This document shows positions 26,647-36,073 of a DNA stretch of 64,000 nucleotides, piece after piece. The DNA is from UBA6168 sp964423205 (GTDB taxonomy: Bacteria > Bacteroidota > Bacteroidia > Chitinophagales > Saprospiraceae), in NCBI GenBank assembly GCA_964423205.1, contig CAYRDX010000003.1, positions 1 to 64,000 of the forward strand. Reading direction: 5' to 3'. The translations under genes were made by a program, and so were the position numbers. The notes under the pieces were generated by a model. The model did not search any database and had not been told where the DNA came from. It was given only the letters and a program-made list of their open reading frames with translations. Position 1 is the first letter of the stretch. Each line of letters opens with the position of its first letter.

Positions 26647-27561
26647 ATGAGCTTTAATATGGTGAAACCAACCACCCGGGCCTATTTAGAGCTACACTTA
26701 GCTGTTGTTTTGTGGGGCTTTACGGCTATACTTGGCGACTTGATACAATTGCCGGCACTGCAACTCGTATGGTGGCGAGTGCTGCTGACAGCCATCAGCG
26801 TATTGTTTTTTCTCAGGTCGGGAAAAATATTTTTGAAAATGCCACGAAAGATGTTGCTGCGCTTTGCTTTTGTGGGCTGCCTGACCGGACTGCACTGGCT
26901 TACTTTTTATGGTTCCATTAAATTGGCCAATGCATCTATTGCTCTCATTTGCATGGCAACTTGTGCATATTTTACCTCCATGACAGAACCATTCCTGTTA
27001 CAACAAAAATTCAGATGGTCCGATGTCGGAATAGGATTTCTGATTATTCCGGGAATGGTGCTGATAGCCGAAAATATTGGTGAAGGAATGATGTTGGGGT
27101 TTTGGGTTGGGCTGCTGTCCAGCTTTCTGGCTGCTGTATTCAGTATTTTGAATAAAAAATGGGTGAATGAAGCAGAACCCATGACTATTACTTTTATCGA
27201 AATGAGCGCAGCATGGATGCTCCTTAGTCTTGTATTGCCATTTTATATCTGGGCCAATCCCGAAACTGCTTTTTGGCCTTCGCTCACTGATTGGGGACTT
27301 TTGCTGGTACTGGCTGTTGCCTGCACAACTTTCACCTGGGTACTGGCCTTGCGGGCACTCAAACATCTTTCTGCCTTTGCATCCACCCTCACTGTAAACA
27401 TGGAGCCCGTTTACGGCATTTTTCTCGCCGTTCTGATTTTGGACGACCACCGCGAACTGGATTCTGGTTTTTACTGGGGAGTATTGCTGATCATGGTGGT
27501 GGTGTTTAGTTATCCAAATATTAATAAACGGCTCACCAGCAGACAGCTTGAAAAGAATTAA
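26647..27561 (+). CDS. EamA/DMT-superfamily transporter
   Basis: About 304 residues with ten predicted membrane helices in two EamA repeats; the first starts AYLELHLAVVLWGFTAILGDLI and the second near residue 150 (MLGFWVGLLSSFLAAVFSILNKKW). Such proteins usually export metabolites or amino acids across the inner membrane; no substrate can be inferred. Start codons at 26626, 26647 and 26659 are all possible. It is divergent from the peroxiredoxin. Confidence 0.88.
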   Translation: MSFNMVKPTTRAYLELHLAVVLWGFTAILGDLIQLPALQLVWWRVLLTAISVLFFLRSGKIFLKMPRKMLLRFAFVGCLTGLHWLTFYGSIKLANASIALICMATCAYFTSMTEPFLLQQKFRWSDVGIGFLIIPGMVLIAENIGEGMMLGFWVGLLSSFLAAVFSILNKKWVNEAEPMTITFIEMSAAWMLLSLVLPFYIWANPETAFWPSLTDWGLLLVLAVACTTFTWVLALRALKHLSAFASTLTVNMEPVYGIFLAVLILDDHRELDSGFYWGVLLIMVVVFSYPNINKRLTSRQLEKN

Positions 27562-27638
27562 CGGGGCTTAAAAAATATAGCTTTTGTGTTCTAATCATAA
27601 ATTACAAGATGTCAGTTATCACCTAATCTTTCCCACTG

Positions 27639-28667
27639 TCAAGAATCAACCCACACCTTGCATCCCTCAGTACAATTCGTACAAATGTCAATTTGATTTC
27701 TGCCCTTTGTCAATTGGTTTCTGAAATTTTGATAAGCCACACCCCGCCAGATTTCACGGAATGATTCCTTTTTCAAATCACCCAGGCGGTGAATGGCATC
27801 CTTATCAAAACAACATGGCACTACCATACCATCCCAGCTAATGACACAGGCATGCCACAGCTTCCAACAGTGGTTCAGCAGCTCATTTTTCACGCTCCAG
27901 GTTCCATCTGGCAATTGCCTGTAGCGGGAATATTTACCCAAGGTTGGAATAAGGTCGTTCCCACTTTTATAGTCATACACCTGTGCCGTTTTCAATTTGA
28001 CTTCATCGACACCAATTTCTTCTGCAAGGCGGTATATTTCGGGGATTTGATGTTCATTGGGCCGCACAACCAAAAACTGAAAAATGATATGAGGTGTTTC
28101 GGAATTTAGCTCCCTCTTCCATTTCACCACATTCCGGGCGCCTTCCAATACTGTTTCTAATTTCCCCTCCTTGCGGTAATTTTCATACACCTCCTGCGTG
28201 GTGCCGTCCACGGAAATGATAAGCCTGTCCAGGCCCGATTCGATGGTCTTACGGGCATTATCATCGTCCAGGAAATGACCATTTGTGGAGGTGATGGTGT
28301 AAATACCTTTGGAACGGGCGTAACTCACCATTTCCAGAAATTTCGGATTGATGTATGGTTCGCCCTGGAAGTAAAATATCAGGTACAGCAAATCGAGGTG
28401 CAGCTCTTCTATTATGCGCCGGAAGAAATCCTCTTTCAGATTTCCGGTAGGCCGCGTAAATGTTCGCAAACCACTTGGGCACTCGGGACAACGTAGATTA
28501 CAGGCTGTGGTAGGCTCAATGGATATAGTCATCGGTAAGCCCCATTGTATGGGCCTACCGGCCAATTTTGTCAATTGGAAAGAGGTATAAATTTTCAACA
28601 GATTCCAAACCTTGCGCGGGGTCAGTTTCTTGATGAAATTCAGAACATCGTTCCGGTAAATGGCCAT
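27639..28667 (-). CDS. Radical SAM protein with SPASM-like C-terminus
   Basis: 342 residues. The [4Fe-4S] motif C-x3-C-x2-C is Cys56, Cys60, Cys63 in ACNLRCPECPSG, followed by SAM-binding features FYFQGEPYINP and TSTNGHFLD. The C-terminal part has cysteines in CWKLWHACVISWDGMVVPCCFD and ICTNCTEGC, consistent with an auxiliary-cluster SPASM domain. Function is unknown. It lacks the N-terminal features of ArsS despite the nearby arsenosugar-type glycosyltransferase. Confidence 0.88.
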   Translation of the reverse strand: MAIYRNDVLNFIKKLTPRKVWNLLKIYTSFQLTKLAGRPIQWGLPMTISIEPTTACNLRCPECPSGLRTFTRPTGNLKEDFFRRIIEELHLDLLYLIFYFQGEPYINPKFLEMVSYARSKGIYTITSTNGHFLDDDNARKTIESGLDRLIISVDGTTQEVYENYRKEGKLETVLEGARNVVKWKRELNSETPHIIFQFLVVRPNEHQIPEIYRLAEEIGVDEVKLKTAQVYDYKSGNDLIPTLGKYSRYRQLPDGTWSVKNELLNHCWKLWHACVISWDGMVVPCCFDKDAIHRLGDLKKESFREIWRGVAYQNFRNQLTKGRNQIDICTNCTEGCKVWVDS

Positions 28668-28772
28668 TGAGAGCTTCGTAAATTACTTTGCAAAACCGAA
28701 AGGTAGTAAAAATCATACCTCCCCTAACGCCAGAGGAAATAAAGTAACTGTCGCGATTAAAGGTGCATGAGC

Positions 28773-28780
28773 TACCTTTG
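28773..28780 (+). promoter_or_regulatory. Possible -7 element upstream of the acidic protein gene
   Basis: TACCTTTG matches the consensus 26 bases before the ATG at 28807. No TTTG is found at the -33 position, so support is partial. Confidence 0.45.
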
Positions 28781-28806
28781 CAAACCAATTCAAACAACAA
28801 AAAAAC

Positions 28807-29307
28807 ATGAACCCAGTTTCAGACATCATTATAGACCAGGTAATTGACGATTTTGAAAACGGTAAAATCGACTACGAACAAGCTGTAGAGCAATTCACAG
28901 AAGAGCAACCCGCACTGATATCTTTTTTGCTATCTGATGCCGAAGGCGTTTTAACGGACGATGAAAGGGATTTCCAGCTTTACCTCGCATTGGTCATTTG
29001 GCAATCATTTATGAACCAACAAGCTGAAATTAGTGAGGTTTCTCTAGACATAATTTCTGAAGCAGAAGAAAAAAATTGGGCTTTACTTGACAAAGCCCCT
29101 TCCGCACCTTCTCAGAACCGTTTGGATGTTTTCTTCGACAACTACCCGGAAGAGGAACTACTCGCATTTGTGGAAGATGCCGTTTCAGGTGAAGTGGAAG
29201 AGGATGAGGATGGGGAGTCCTTTCAGTTCACTCAGGAAGGACAGGAGCCGATGTTTATTGCGCTGAAAACGGTGATTGATGTGTTGTCACCTTTAACAAA
29301 GGATTGA
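28807..29307 (+). CDS. Acidic protein of unknown function
   Basis: 166 residues, strongly acidic and probably helical and cytosolic (no signal peptide). Segments such as DIIIDQVIDDFENGKIDYEQAVEQF suggest paired helices; residues 115-145 carry an Asp/Glu-rich stretch. I do not recognise the family. It is convergent with the downstream glycosyltransferase gene, ending one base from it, and stands in its own transcription unit. Confidence 0.8.
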   Translation: MNPVSDIIIDQVIDDFENGKIDYEQAVEQFTEEQPALISFLLSDAEGVLTDDERDFQLYLALVIWQSFMNQQAEISEVSLDIISEAEEKNWALLDKAPSAPSQNRLDVFFDNYPEEELLAFVEDAVSGEVEEDEDGESFQFTQEGQEPMFIALKTVIDVLSPLTKD

Positions 29308-29308
29308 T

Positions 29309-29899
29309 TTATAACACAGGACCGTACTTCTTCCAATCCTCAGCCGTGTCAATATCGGGTAAGACTGGAAGAAGGGCATAGGTTAGCCTCTGGCTCTCTA
29401 TCCTTTCAATTGTATCCTGAAAAACATGAGAAGTACTCCAGGTTAGGTTGCTGAAAAGGTCATGCGATTTTTTCATGCCAATAAGGTAGTAGCCTCCATC
29501 GACGGCCGGGCCAATTACAGCATCATTATAATCGAGCAGCAAAAAAGCCTTTTCAATAATTGCAGAAGTAATCAGGGGCAAATCGCTTCCGATGAGTACT
29601 GCTTTTTCATGATTAGTAGAAAGTACTTCAGAGAATGCTTTAAACATCCTATCACCCAAGCTACTACCGGTTTGCAGTTTTGGAGTAAAATCGGGCAGAG
29701 TCCAACCTTCGAGTTCCAAGGGATGGTCTTGAAAATAGGCATAGCGATGGGAATCTACACTTAAAGCTACTGCGCGAACATGCACCAGCAGAGTTTTGTA
29801 AATTTCAAGTGCTTTCTCCGCTCCTAAATCTTTGGCAAGCCGAGTCTTTACTTTGCCTGCTTCTGGCTGTTTCAGGAAAACTATGAGTGCCTGGCTCAT
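29309..29899 (-). CDS. TIGR04282-family glycosyltransferase (DUF2064)
   Basis: 196 residues of the CofC-like nucleotidyl/glycosyl transferase fold. Motifs: VFLKQPEAGKVKTRLAKDLG near the start, IGSDLPLI, and GPAVDGGYYLIGM. The family is annotated as rSAM/selenodomain-associated transferase 1 and includes a step of arsenosugar synthesis. It is 95 bp downstream of the GT2 gene on the same strand, a common pairing. Confidence 0.88.
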   Translation of the reverse strand: MSQALIVFLKQPEAGKVKTRLAKDLGAEKALEIYKTLLVHVRAVALSVDSHRYAYFQDHPLELEGWTLPDFTPKLQTGSSLGDRMFKAFSEVLSTNHEKAVLIGSDLPLITSAIIEKAFLLLDYNDAVIGPAVDGGYYLIGMKKSHDLFSNLTWSTSHVFQDTIERIESQRLTYALLPVLPDIDTAEDWKKYGPVL

Positions 29900-29994
29900 T
29901 ATTTATGAAGTATTGAGCTAAGTAATCGCATATAAGCATATTGTTCTCCGATATTATTTTTTATCGTGGAACTCAAATTAGGACAACAAATCAG

Positions 29995-30705
29995 TCAATG
30001 GAAAAGATTGTATTTTAGGATGCAATAAATAGCCCTTACCCCATCAACCCAATTGATTTTTTTGCCTTCGGTATATGTGCGGCCATAATAAGAAATCCCG
30101 ACTTCGTAAATGCGAACATCCGGAATCCTGGAAATTTTGGCTGTAACCTCAGGCTCAAAGCCAAAGCGCCTTTCTTTCAAATCAAGCGACTGAAGCATTT
30201 CCCTTCGGAACAACTTGTAACAGGTTTCCATATCGGTCAGGTTGAGGTTGGTAAACATGTTGGAAATAAAGGTCAGGAACTTATTACCCAAAGAGTGCCA
30301 GAAGAACAAAATACGATGCGGATTACCACCCATAAAACGGCTGCCATACACCACATCAGCCCGGCCTTCAAGAACTGGTTGTAATAATAAATTATATTCC
30401 CGCGGGTCATATTCCAGGTCAGCATCTTGTATGATGATGTAATCCCCGCAGGCATGTCTGATGCCAGTATGCAGAGCAGCTCCCTTACCCATGTTTTCCT
30501 TATGAGATAAATACTGAATGGGAAGTTCCGGATTTTCCTGCTGGTATTTCAATATGGCAAACTCAGTTCCGTCATTGGAACAGTCATTTACAATAATGAG
30601 TTCCTTTTCAATTCCTTGCAGCAATTGTACATTCCGTATTTTATCGAGAATGAGGTGAATGGTTTGAGCTTCGTTATAAGCGGCAATCAAAATGGTAAGT
30701 CTCAT
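29995..30705 (-). CDS. Family 2 glycosyltransferase (polyprenyl-phosphate type)
   Basis: 236 residues with the GT-A fold: LTILIAAYNEAQTIHLILDKI, the NDCSNDGT segment, and the metal-binding QDADLEYDP (DxD-like). It resembles DPM1-type enzymes transferring a sugar from a nucleotide to polyprenyl phosphate, but has no C-terminal membrane domain, so it may act with another membrane protein. Acceptor and sugar unknown. Confidence 0.9.
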   Translation of the reverse strand: MRLTILIAAYNEAQTIHLILDKIRNVQLLQGIEKELIIVNDCSNDGTEFAILKYQQENPELPIQYLSHKENMGKGAALHTGIRHACGDYIIIQDADLEYDPREYNLLLQPVLEGRADVVYGSRFMGGNPHRILFFWHSLGNKFLTFISNMFTNLNLTDMETCYKLFRREMLQSLDLKERRFGFEPEVTAKISRIPDVRIYEVGISYYGRTYTEGKKINWVDGVRAIYCILKYNLFH

Positions 30706-30944
30706 GAAGAAGGAATAGAGAATTAAAACAAAAGTTGAAACTAAAGCAATTGATTGAAAATCCTGTACCAGTATTTACTTTAACTGATACAGTTTCTCAG
30801 AAGTTACAACGAGCGTTTTTTACCTGTCATGAATTCACAATGTCTTCCCAGCCTATTTAACTGGGAATTAAAAGAAATCCCTAACTTGCCAGCCAGTAAC
30901 AAGTAGTCTTCATTACAGAAAACATCCTCAAAAACTTCAATAAA

Positions 30945-31328
30945 ATGGCCACTATTCGCCAGAATCAGATCGCTGAATTGATAAAAAGAAACTTCGGCGT
31001 TATGTTGCAGCAGGAAGGACCCTACATCTATGGAAAGGAGCCGTTTGTAACCGTCACCGCTGTAAACATGAGTCCCGATCTCAGTCTTGCCAAAATTTAT
31101 CTCAGCATATACAATACTGAAAACAAGCAGGAGGTTATCCTGGAAATGGAGCAGAACTATCCCCGCTTACGGCAGGCTTTGGGAAACCGCATCGGCAAGC
31201 AAGTCCGGCGTATTCCGGAACTGGCATTTTATATTGACGATACCCTTGATGAGATGAACCGCGTTGATATTCTTTTCACCAGGCTGGAGGCAGAAAATCA
31301 GATGGGCAAACGCGATGAGGAAGAATAA
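30945..31328 (+). CDS. rbfA: Ribosome-binding factor A
   Basis: 127 residues with a KH-type fold that binds the 30S subunit during late maturation. The start TIRQNQIAELIKRNFGVMLQ, the central TVTAVNMSPDLSLAKIYLSIY and the end FYIDDTLDEMNRVDILF are typical. The usual neighbours (infB, truB) are absent, as is common in Bacteroidota. The 239-bp gap upstream (30706-30944) shows nothing else recognisable. Confidence 0.95.
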   Translation: MATIRQNQIAELIKRNFGVMLQQEGPYIYGKEPFVTVTAVNMSPDLSLAKIYLSIYNTENKQEVILEMEQNYPRLRQALGNRIGKQVRRIPELAFYIDDTLDEMNRVDILFTRLEAENQMGKRDEEE

Positions 31329-31375
31329 AATTTTTTATCCCACGACATTTTCCAGACAGCCAAATAGACAGAACC

Positions 31376-32341
31376 ATGAATAGACTCTTCTCTTTTCTCG
31401 CTCTTACCATATTAATTACTTTTTCCTGTAAACCAACTCCAAAAGGCGGTGAAATAAATAACACCTACTGGAGCCTCGTATCCATTACAAAGGGAAGAAA
31501 GGTGACCAATCTGACCCCGACAGACAAAATAACTGCTGCCATAACAAACAACAGTATCACTGGTGATTGCATTTGCAATAGTTATACAGTGGATATCAAA
31601 CTGGATGGACCAACTTTACAAGCAGCCGAAATCAGCACTTCTGAGAAAGCTTGCGACGGCCTCGATCTGGAAAACAACTACCTCAACCAACTGATGAAAG
31701 CAACCGGATACACGGTTGATAAAGGTCGGCTCGATATTTTCACCGAAGAAGGCAAACTAAGTTTCCGATCAATGACGGAAACTGAAGCGGGTCAGTACAA
31801 AAAGCTACAACTCATCATTACCGCCAGGGAGCTCTTTTCTGTACTTAATGCAGATTCTGTACTTCACTTATACCCAATCATGAATGTGGACAATCCGGGA
31901 ACCTATCCATTTGCAGGAATTTCAATAGACCCAAGACTGTACGATGTATTTGACAGTAAACTTAGCGAGACCTGGAAAAAGGACGAAGGGCAAGTCTATG
32001 CAATAGGGAGATACAACGACCTCTACATTTGCAGAGTTCCGGGAAGGTATGTTTCCAGCGATTTGGCAGTTTTCCGAATCCAGGAAAACACTTTCACTCA
32101 TGTGGAAACTGTTGCATGGTCATGGTGTAATGAAGGCTGGTGCAACCAGCAGGATGCATGGTTACAGAAAGTTAATGGTGATGAATTCGTTGATATCGTA
32201 ACCCGATATGAGTACCGGGATGATAAGAACAGGCTAAAAGAGGAGCGCATGGGCCTGTTAATTCAGAATGCCCAGGGAGACTTTGTCCCCAATACAGACC
32301 TTCGTCTAAATAAAGCAAATTTTAAAATGGCCAAAATATGA
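31376..32341 (+). CDS. META-domain lipoprotein
   Basis: 321 residues with a lipoprotein signal (LTILITFSCKP, Cys near residue 19). Residues about 28-130 form a META (HslJ-like) domain: NNTYWSLVSITKGRKV, NSITGDCICNSYTVD, EKACDGLDLENNYL. The C-terminal 190 residues, with a Trp/Cys-rich AWSWCNEGWCNQQDAW motif, are unknown to me. Its TGA overlaps the ATG of the next gene (ATGA), indicating translational coupling. Confidence 0.85.
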   Translation: MNRLFSFLALTILITFSCKPTPKGGEINNTYWSLVSITKGRKVTNLTPTDKITAAITNNSITGDCICNSYTVDIKLDGPTLQAAEISTSEKACDGLDLENNYLNQLMKATGYTVDKGRLDIFTEEGKLSFRSMTETEAGQYKKLQLIITARELFSVLNADSVLHLYPIMNVDNPGTYPFAGISIDPRLYDVFDSKLSETWKKDEGQVYAIGRYNDLYICRVPGRYVSSDLAVFRIQENTFTHVETVAWSWCNEGWCNQQDAWLQKVNGDEFVDIVTRYEYRDDKNRLKEERMGLLIQNAQGDFVPNTDLRLNKANFKMAKI

Positions 32342-33378
32342 GGATTCCCCATTGGGTATTCAGTTCCATTATTTTATTTGTTGTATTGGCATGTCGCAAC
32401 TCCGAATTTGTTACGATTGGTCAGATAAAAGTCCCTAGAACATTGATTGAAGCGGCTAATGAAGATGATTTTGATTATACTGGGACGCTGGCTAAGGCCC
32501 TTCAAAATGACGCTAAGTCAATCAATAAATTGATTAGTTTTAACTGCTCAGATTCCCACCTCTCCATGCATGGAGATGTACTGCTTGAGGTGTTGAAAAT
32601 TAGCGGAGACAGCTTGTTTTCCATTGAAATAGCAAGTCTGGCCGAAACAACAAAACAGTCCGTATGGAAACTTTTAGATGCCGGTTGTAAGAAATCAAAT
32701 ACTACACTTGGCGAGCTGGCTCCCCGCACCTTGACTGCTTTAACACCACCGCCTGTTATCATGGAATATGAGGGTGTCTATTTGCCATTGCCAAAACAAT
32801 CAGAAATTCTGCTGTGTCAGTCTGCAAATGATAGATACGCACTCATTGATGAGAACGGGTTACTGAGCCATGAATACAAACGAATATTGCGCAAGCCTTA
32901 CCCCGGGCAATCCATTTTTTTCAGAGCCAAAGGCCATATTGCCAGCCATCACGGATCAAATCTGCTACCGGCTCATTGTTCAGGATTTTTCGTTATTGAC
33001 ACTCTCATAGCTACTGAATCCAGAAATTTTAAAAACACCTGCATACCTTATGAACTTTGGGCCTTAGGTGTGGAGCCTTTTTGGTACATTATGATTTCCT
33101 CGAAAATTGGAGTCATCGAATTCCTCGAAATGGGTGAGCCCAGTGCCCGGAATTTCAATTATTCAGCACCTGTGGAATCATTCGAATCACTGGTCTATAC
33201 TGCTTTTAATGAAGGTTCCGGCGATAATATCCGAATTGAGGTATTGAACAAACCCTGTGCTGATGGAATGTCCGGCCGACAATATCCTCTTCAGGTTCAC
33301 CTCAATTTTAATGGCAAAGTGCTCAATGGCTGCGGCTTCACTTTTGAACATCGTAATGTGATGATTGAAGAAAATTGA
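32338..33378 (+). CDS. COG3650-like lipoprotein
   Basis: 346 residues with a short signal and lipobox-like VVLACRN (Cys at residue 19). The C-terminal part has the COG3650 pattern: ALGVEPFWYIMI, then CADGMSGRQYPLQVHL and the final NGCG. The N-terminal 150 residues are not recognised. COG3650 domains often accompany META domains within one protein; here the two are on overlapping, presumably cotranslated genes, which supports a joint role at the outer membrane. Confidence 0.78.
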   Translation: MRIPHWVFSSIILFVVLACRNSEFVTIGQIKVPRTLIEAANEDDFDYTGTLAKALQNDAKSINKLISFNCSDSHLSMHGDVLLEVLKISGDSLFSIEIASLAETTKQSVWKLLDAGCKKSNTTLGELAPRTLTALTPPPVIMEYEGVYLPLPKQSEILLCQSANDRYALIDENGLLSHEYKRILRKPYPGQSIFFRAKGHIASHHGSNLLPAHCSGFFVIDTLIATESRNFKNTCIPYELWALGVEPFWYIMISSKIGVIEFLEMGEPSARNFNYSAPVESFESLVYTAFNEGSGDNIRIEVLNKPCADGMSGRQYPLQVHLNFNGKVLNGCGFTFEHRNVMIEEN

Positions 33379-33397
33379 TGCTCTCACTGAAAGTAGC

Positions 33398-33428
33398 TTT
33401 ACTCCAATATTGAAATAGCTTACATTTG
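33398..33428 (+). promoter_or_regulatory. Probable promoter of the ktr operon
   Basis: TTTA (33398-33401), 19 bases, TACATTTG (33421-33428). The -7 element fits TAnnTTTG and the -33 element has one mismatch. ATG of ktrB follows 77 bases later. Confidence 0.5.
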
Positions 33429-33505
33429 CCGCCGTTCCAATGGGATGAACCAAGTCCTATTCGCGGATACAATCAACCTCCGTCACTTATGACAGTTGAT
33501 TCCTA

Positions 33506-35293
33506 ATGAAAATAAACAGCTTCCTAAACGGCAAGAAAAACCGCCTCAAGCATGGACGGAACATTGACGACCTCATACTCGCCGGAGCTGTTATTGGTCT
33601 GATTGCCGTATTTCTGGATGTAGGAAAATTCCAATCACATTCCAAGCCCATTTACGACACCTTTTATCAGATTACTCTTTTGCTTTTTATTGGGTTATTT
33701 GGAATGAGGGCTTTTGTAAAATATTTATGGCAGGATAAAAAGCGGGAAATGTGGGTTGCTATCATTGAAGCGGTCTTTCTCATCGTTCTGATTTTAGCAC
33801 ATTTCGACCTCGATTTTAATTTGTTCGAAGGCATTGCTGCAAGAGAATACCTTCAACTGGCTACTGTATTTATTTTTCTTGTGGAAATATCCAGGAGAAG
33901 TCTTGCCCTGGAAAGGTTCCAGATGAATCCACCCTTACTTTTTATTTCGAGTTTTATCCTCATCATACTATTGGGGACATTCACATTAATGCTGCCAATT
34001 GCCTGTAAGAAGGAACTGGGTTTTGTCGATGCCCTTTTTACGAGCACCAGCGCTGTGTGCGTTACCGGCCTGACGGTAATGGATACAGGAGGAGACTTTA
34101 CGAGGTTCGGCCAGATTGTCATTTTGATACTTATTTCACTGGGGGGATTGGGAGTGATGACTTTCACGAGCTTTTTCGGATTGTTTTTCATGAATGAATC
34201 CTCTTTCCGGAATCAAATGATTTATAAGGATTTCACGGGTGAGGAAAACCTGAGGAAAGTTTATGTAACCATAATCCGGATAGTAACCTTCACCATTGGC
34301 GTTGAAATTATTGGTTCTGTCATTTTGTACTTCAGCCTGAATCCAAAAGACTTTTCGGGAATAGGCGAACAGATGTATTTCGCAGTATTTCATGCCATAT
34401 CGGCATTCAATAACGCTGGCTTTCAATTAAAAAGCGCAGGATTGTACGACCCCTTATTACGCGAAAATCATGTTTTCCAGATGGTCGTTGCTTTCCTCAT
34501 CATATTTGGTGGGATTGGTTTTTACATTGCATTCAACGTCGTCAAATATGTGAGGGAGAGAATCAAGGCGAAGTTCTCTATCTTACTTTACGGCAAATCG
34601 ATTAGATATTCACCTTGGATACTCAGCATGAATACGAAAGTAGTTATGGTAACCACCGTCATTTTATTAGTTGCTGGCACCTTGATTTTCTATGTGACTG
34701 ATCACAATCAGGCTTTATCCGATCATGATGGATTTAGGAAATGGCTCTCTGCCTTTTTTATGAGTGTCACTCCCAGAACAGCTGGTTTCAACAATATTGA
34801 CTTGGCTATGTTATCGAGGGAAGGTATTCTGATTACCTTATTCTTTATGTGGATTGGAGGCTCTCCTGGCTCTACTGCAGGAGGTATAAAAACCTCCACA
34901 ATAGCCATCGCCACTCTCGGTATTTTTAATATCGTTAAAGGAAGAGATCATGTAGAATTTGGTGGAAGGGAAGTGGCCAAAGAATCTTTATTAAGGGCAC
35001 TCATTGTCATATTCCTTTCCTTGATTGCGTTGACTGCTTCTATCATGACGCTGGAATATTTGGAACCCGACAAGGCCTTAATGGACATTGTATTTGAGTG
35101 CTTTTCAGCTTTGGGAACGGTCGGCTTATCCTTAGGGATTACTCCCGCACTGACCGACATTTCCAAATTAGTAATAGTAGTGACCATGTTTGTTGGCCGT
35201 GTTGGGGTGTACACCATTTTGTTAGGCATTTTGAAAAGGGCTGTTGATACAAAACTTTACCGCTACCCCGTTGAAAACATTATCATAACCTGA
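33506..35293 (+). CDS. ktrB: Potassium uptake channel subunit (KtrB/TrkH family)
   Basis: 595 residues, about twelve membrane segments. The four pore loops of the Trk/Ktr family are visible: TSTSAVCVTGLTVMDTG, HAISAFNNAGFQ, VTPRTAGFNN and FECFSALGTVGLSLG. An extra N-terminal hydrophobic part of about 150 residues precedes the family core. It forms a K+ channel gated by the cytosolic regulatory subunit coded immediately downstream (25 bp gap). Confidence 0.93.
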   Translation: MKINSFLNGKKNRLKHGRNIDDLILAGAVIGLIAVFLDVGKFQSHSKPIYDTFYQITLLLFIGLFGMRAFVKYLWQDKKREMWVAIIEAVFLIVLILAHFDLDFNLFEGIAAREYLQLATVFIFLVEISRRSLALERFQMNPPLLFISSFILIILLGTFTLMLPIACKKELGFVDALFTSTSAVCVTGLTVMDTGGDFTRFGQIVILILISLGGLGVMTFTSFFGLFFMNESSFRNQMIYKDFTGEENLRKVYVTIIRIVTFTIGVEIIGSVILYFSLNPKDFSGIGEQMYFAVFHAISAFNNAGFQLKSAGLYDPLLRENHVFQMVVAFLIIFGGIGFYIAFNVVKYVRERIKAKFSILLYGKSIRYSPWILSMNTKVVMVTTVILLVAGTLIFYVTDHNQALSDHDGFRKWLSAFFMSVTPRTAGFNNIDLAMLSREGILITLFFMWIGGSPGSTAGGIKTSTIAIATLGIFNIVKGRDHVEFGGREVAKESLLRALIVIFLSLIALTASIMTLEYLEPDKALMDIVFECFSALGTVGLSLGITPALTDISKLVIVVTMFVGRVGVYTILLGILKRAVDTKLYRYPVENIIIT

Positions 35294-35318
35294 TAACAAG
35301 TCTCTTAATTCTCCTAAT

Positions 35319-36002
35319 ATGAAATTCATCATCATCGGTATGGGAAACTTTGGTTCCGCATTAGCCATCAAAATGACTGAACTAGGTCATGAGGTAATCG
35401 GCGTGGATAAGCGTATGGAAAAAATTGATGCTATAAAGGACAAAATCACCATCGCCATTGCACTGGATTCCACAAACCCTGAGGCAGTAAAAAGTCTTCC
35501 TATCGAAGAAACCGATGTTGTAGTTGTTGCTATTGGAGAAGACGAAGGGAGTTCTATTCTTACCACGGCTCTGATGAAACAACACAATCCAAAGAGGTTA
35601 ATCAGCAGGGCTATCACCATTCTCCACCACAATGTTCTGGAGTCGATGGGTGTTGATGAAATTGTACATCCCGAAGAAGAAGCTGCTTACAGGTTGGCGA
35701 AAAGGCTTGAATTGCATCAGGTTATTGACTCCTTTGATATTTCAGAAAAATACTCCATTTACGAAATTGCCGTACCTGAGCGGCTGGTAGGCCATACGAT
35801 TGCCGACAGTGAGTTCCGACAAAAACATAAGATGAACATCGTCACCATCATCAGAAAGAAAAAGAAAAGGAATATTCTTGGAGTCCATCACTTTGTTAAA
35901 GATGCTATAGGAGTAATTGATTCGTCAACCGTATTTCACCAGGATGATATTTTGGTTGTTTTCTGCAGCAGAGAGGACCTGGATGAATTCCTGGAATCAT
36001 GA
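35319..36002 (+). CDS. ktrA: Potassium channel regulatory subunit (KtrA, RCK type)
   Basis: 227 residues. An N-terminal RCK_N Rossmann domain starts KFIIIGMGNFGSALA (GxGxxG) and continues with GVDKRMEKIDAIKD and the SRAIT segment; an RCK_C domain occupies about residues 140-225. It binds nucleotide and gates the channel. The gene follows ktrB in an operon and ends at a bidirectional terminator. Confidence 0.94.
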   Translation: MKFIIIGMGNFGSALAIKMTELGHEVIGVDKRMEKIDAIKDKITIAIALDSTNPEAVKSLPIEETDVVVVAIGEDEGSSILTTALMKQHNPKRLISRAITILHHNVLESMGVDEIVHPEEEAAYRLAKRLELHQVIDSFDISEKYSIYEIAVPERLVGHTIADSEFRQKHKMNIVTIIRKKKKRNILGVHHFVKDAIGVIDSSTVFHQDDILVVFCSREDLDEFLES

Positions 36003-36014
36003 AAAACCAGAAAC

Positions 36015-36067
36015 AAAAAAAACCCATGACCAATTAAGGACATGGGGTAGGTTCTTACGGGTTTTTT
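36015..36067. terminator. Bidirectional terminator between ktrA and rplI
   Basis: AAAAAAAACCC (36015-36025) and CGGGTTTTTT (36058-36067) form an A/T-tract-closed outer stem, with inner arms CCCATG (36023-36028) and CATGGG (36041-36046). It serves the two convergent operons ending at 36002 and 36074. Confidence 0.75.
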
Positions 36068-36073
36068 CTTATC

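Noticed and set aside
27639..28667. Arsenosugar radical SAM enzyme ArsS
   Set aside because: The cysteine motif context and N-terminus do not fit ArsS, although a TIGR04282 transferase is nearby.
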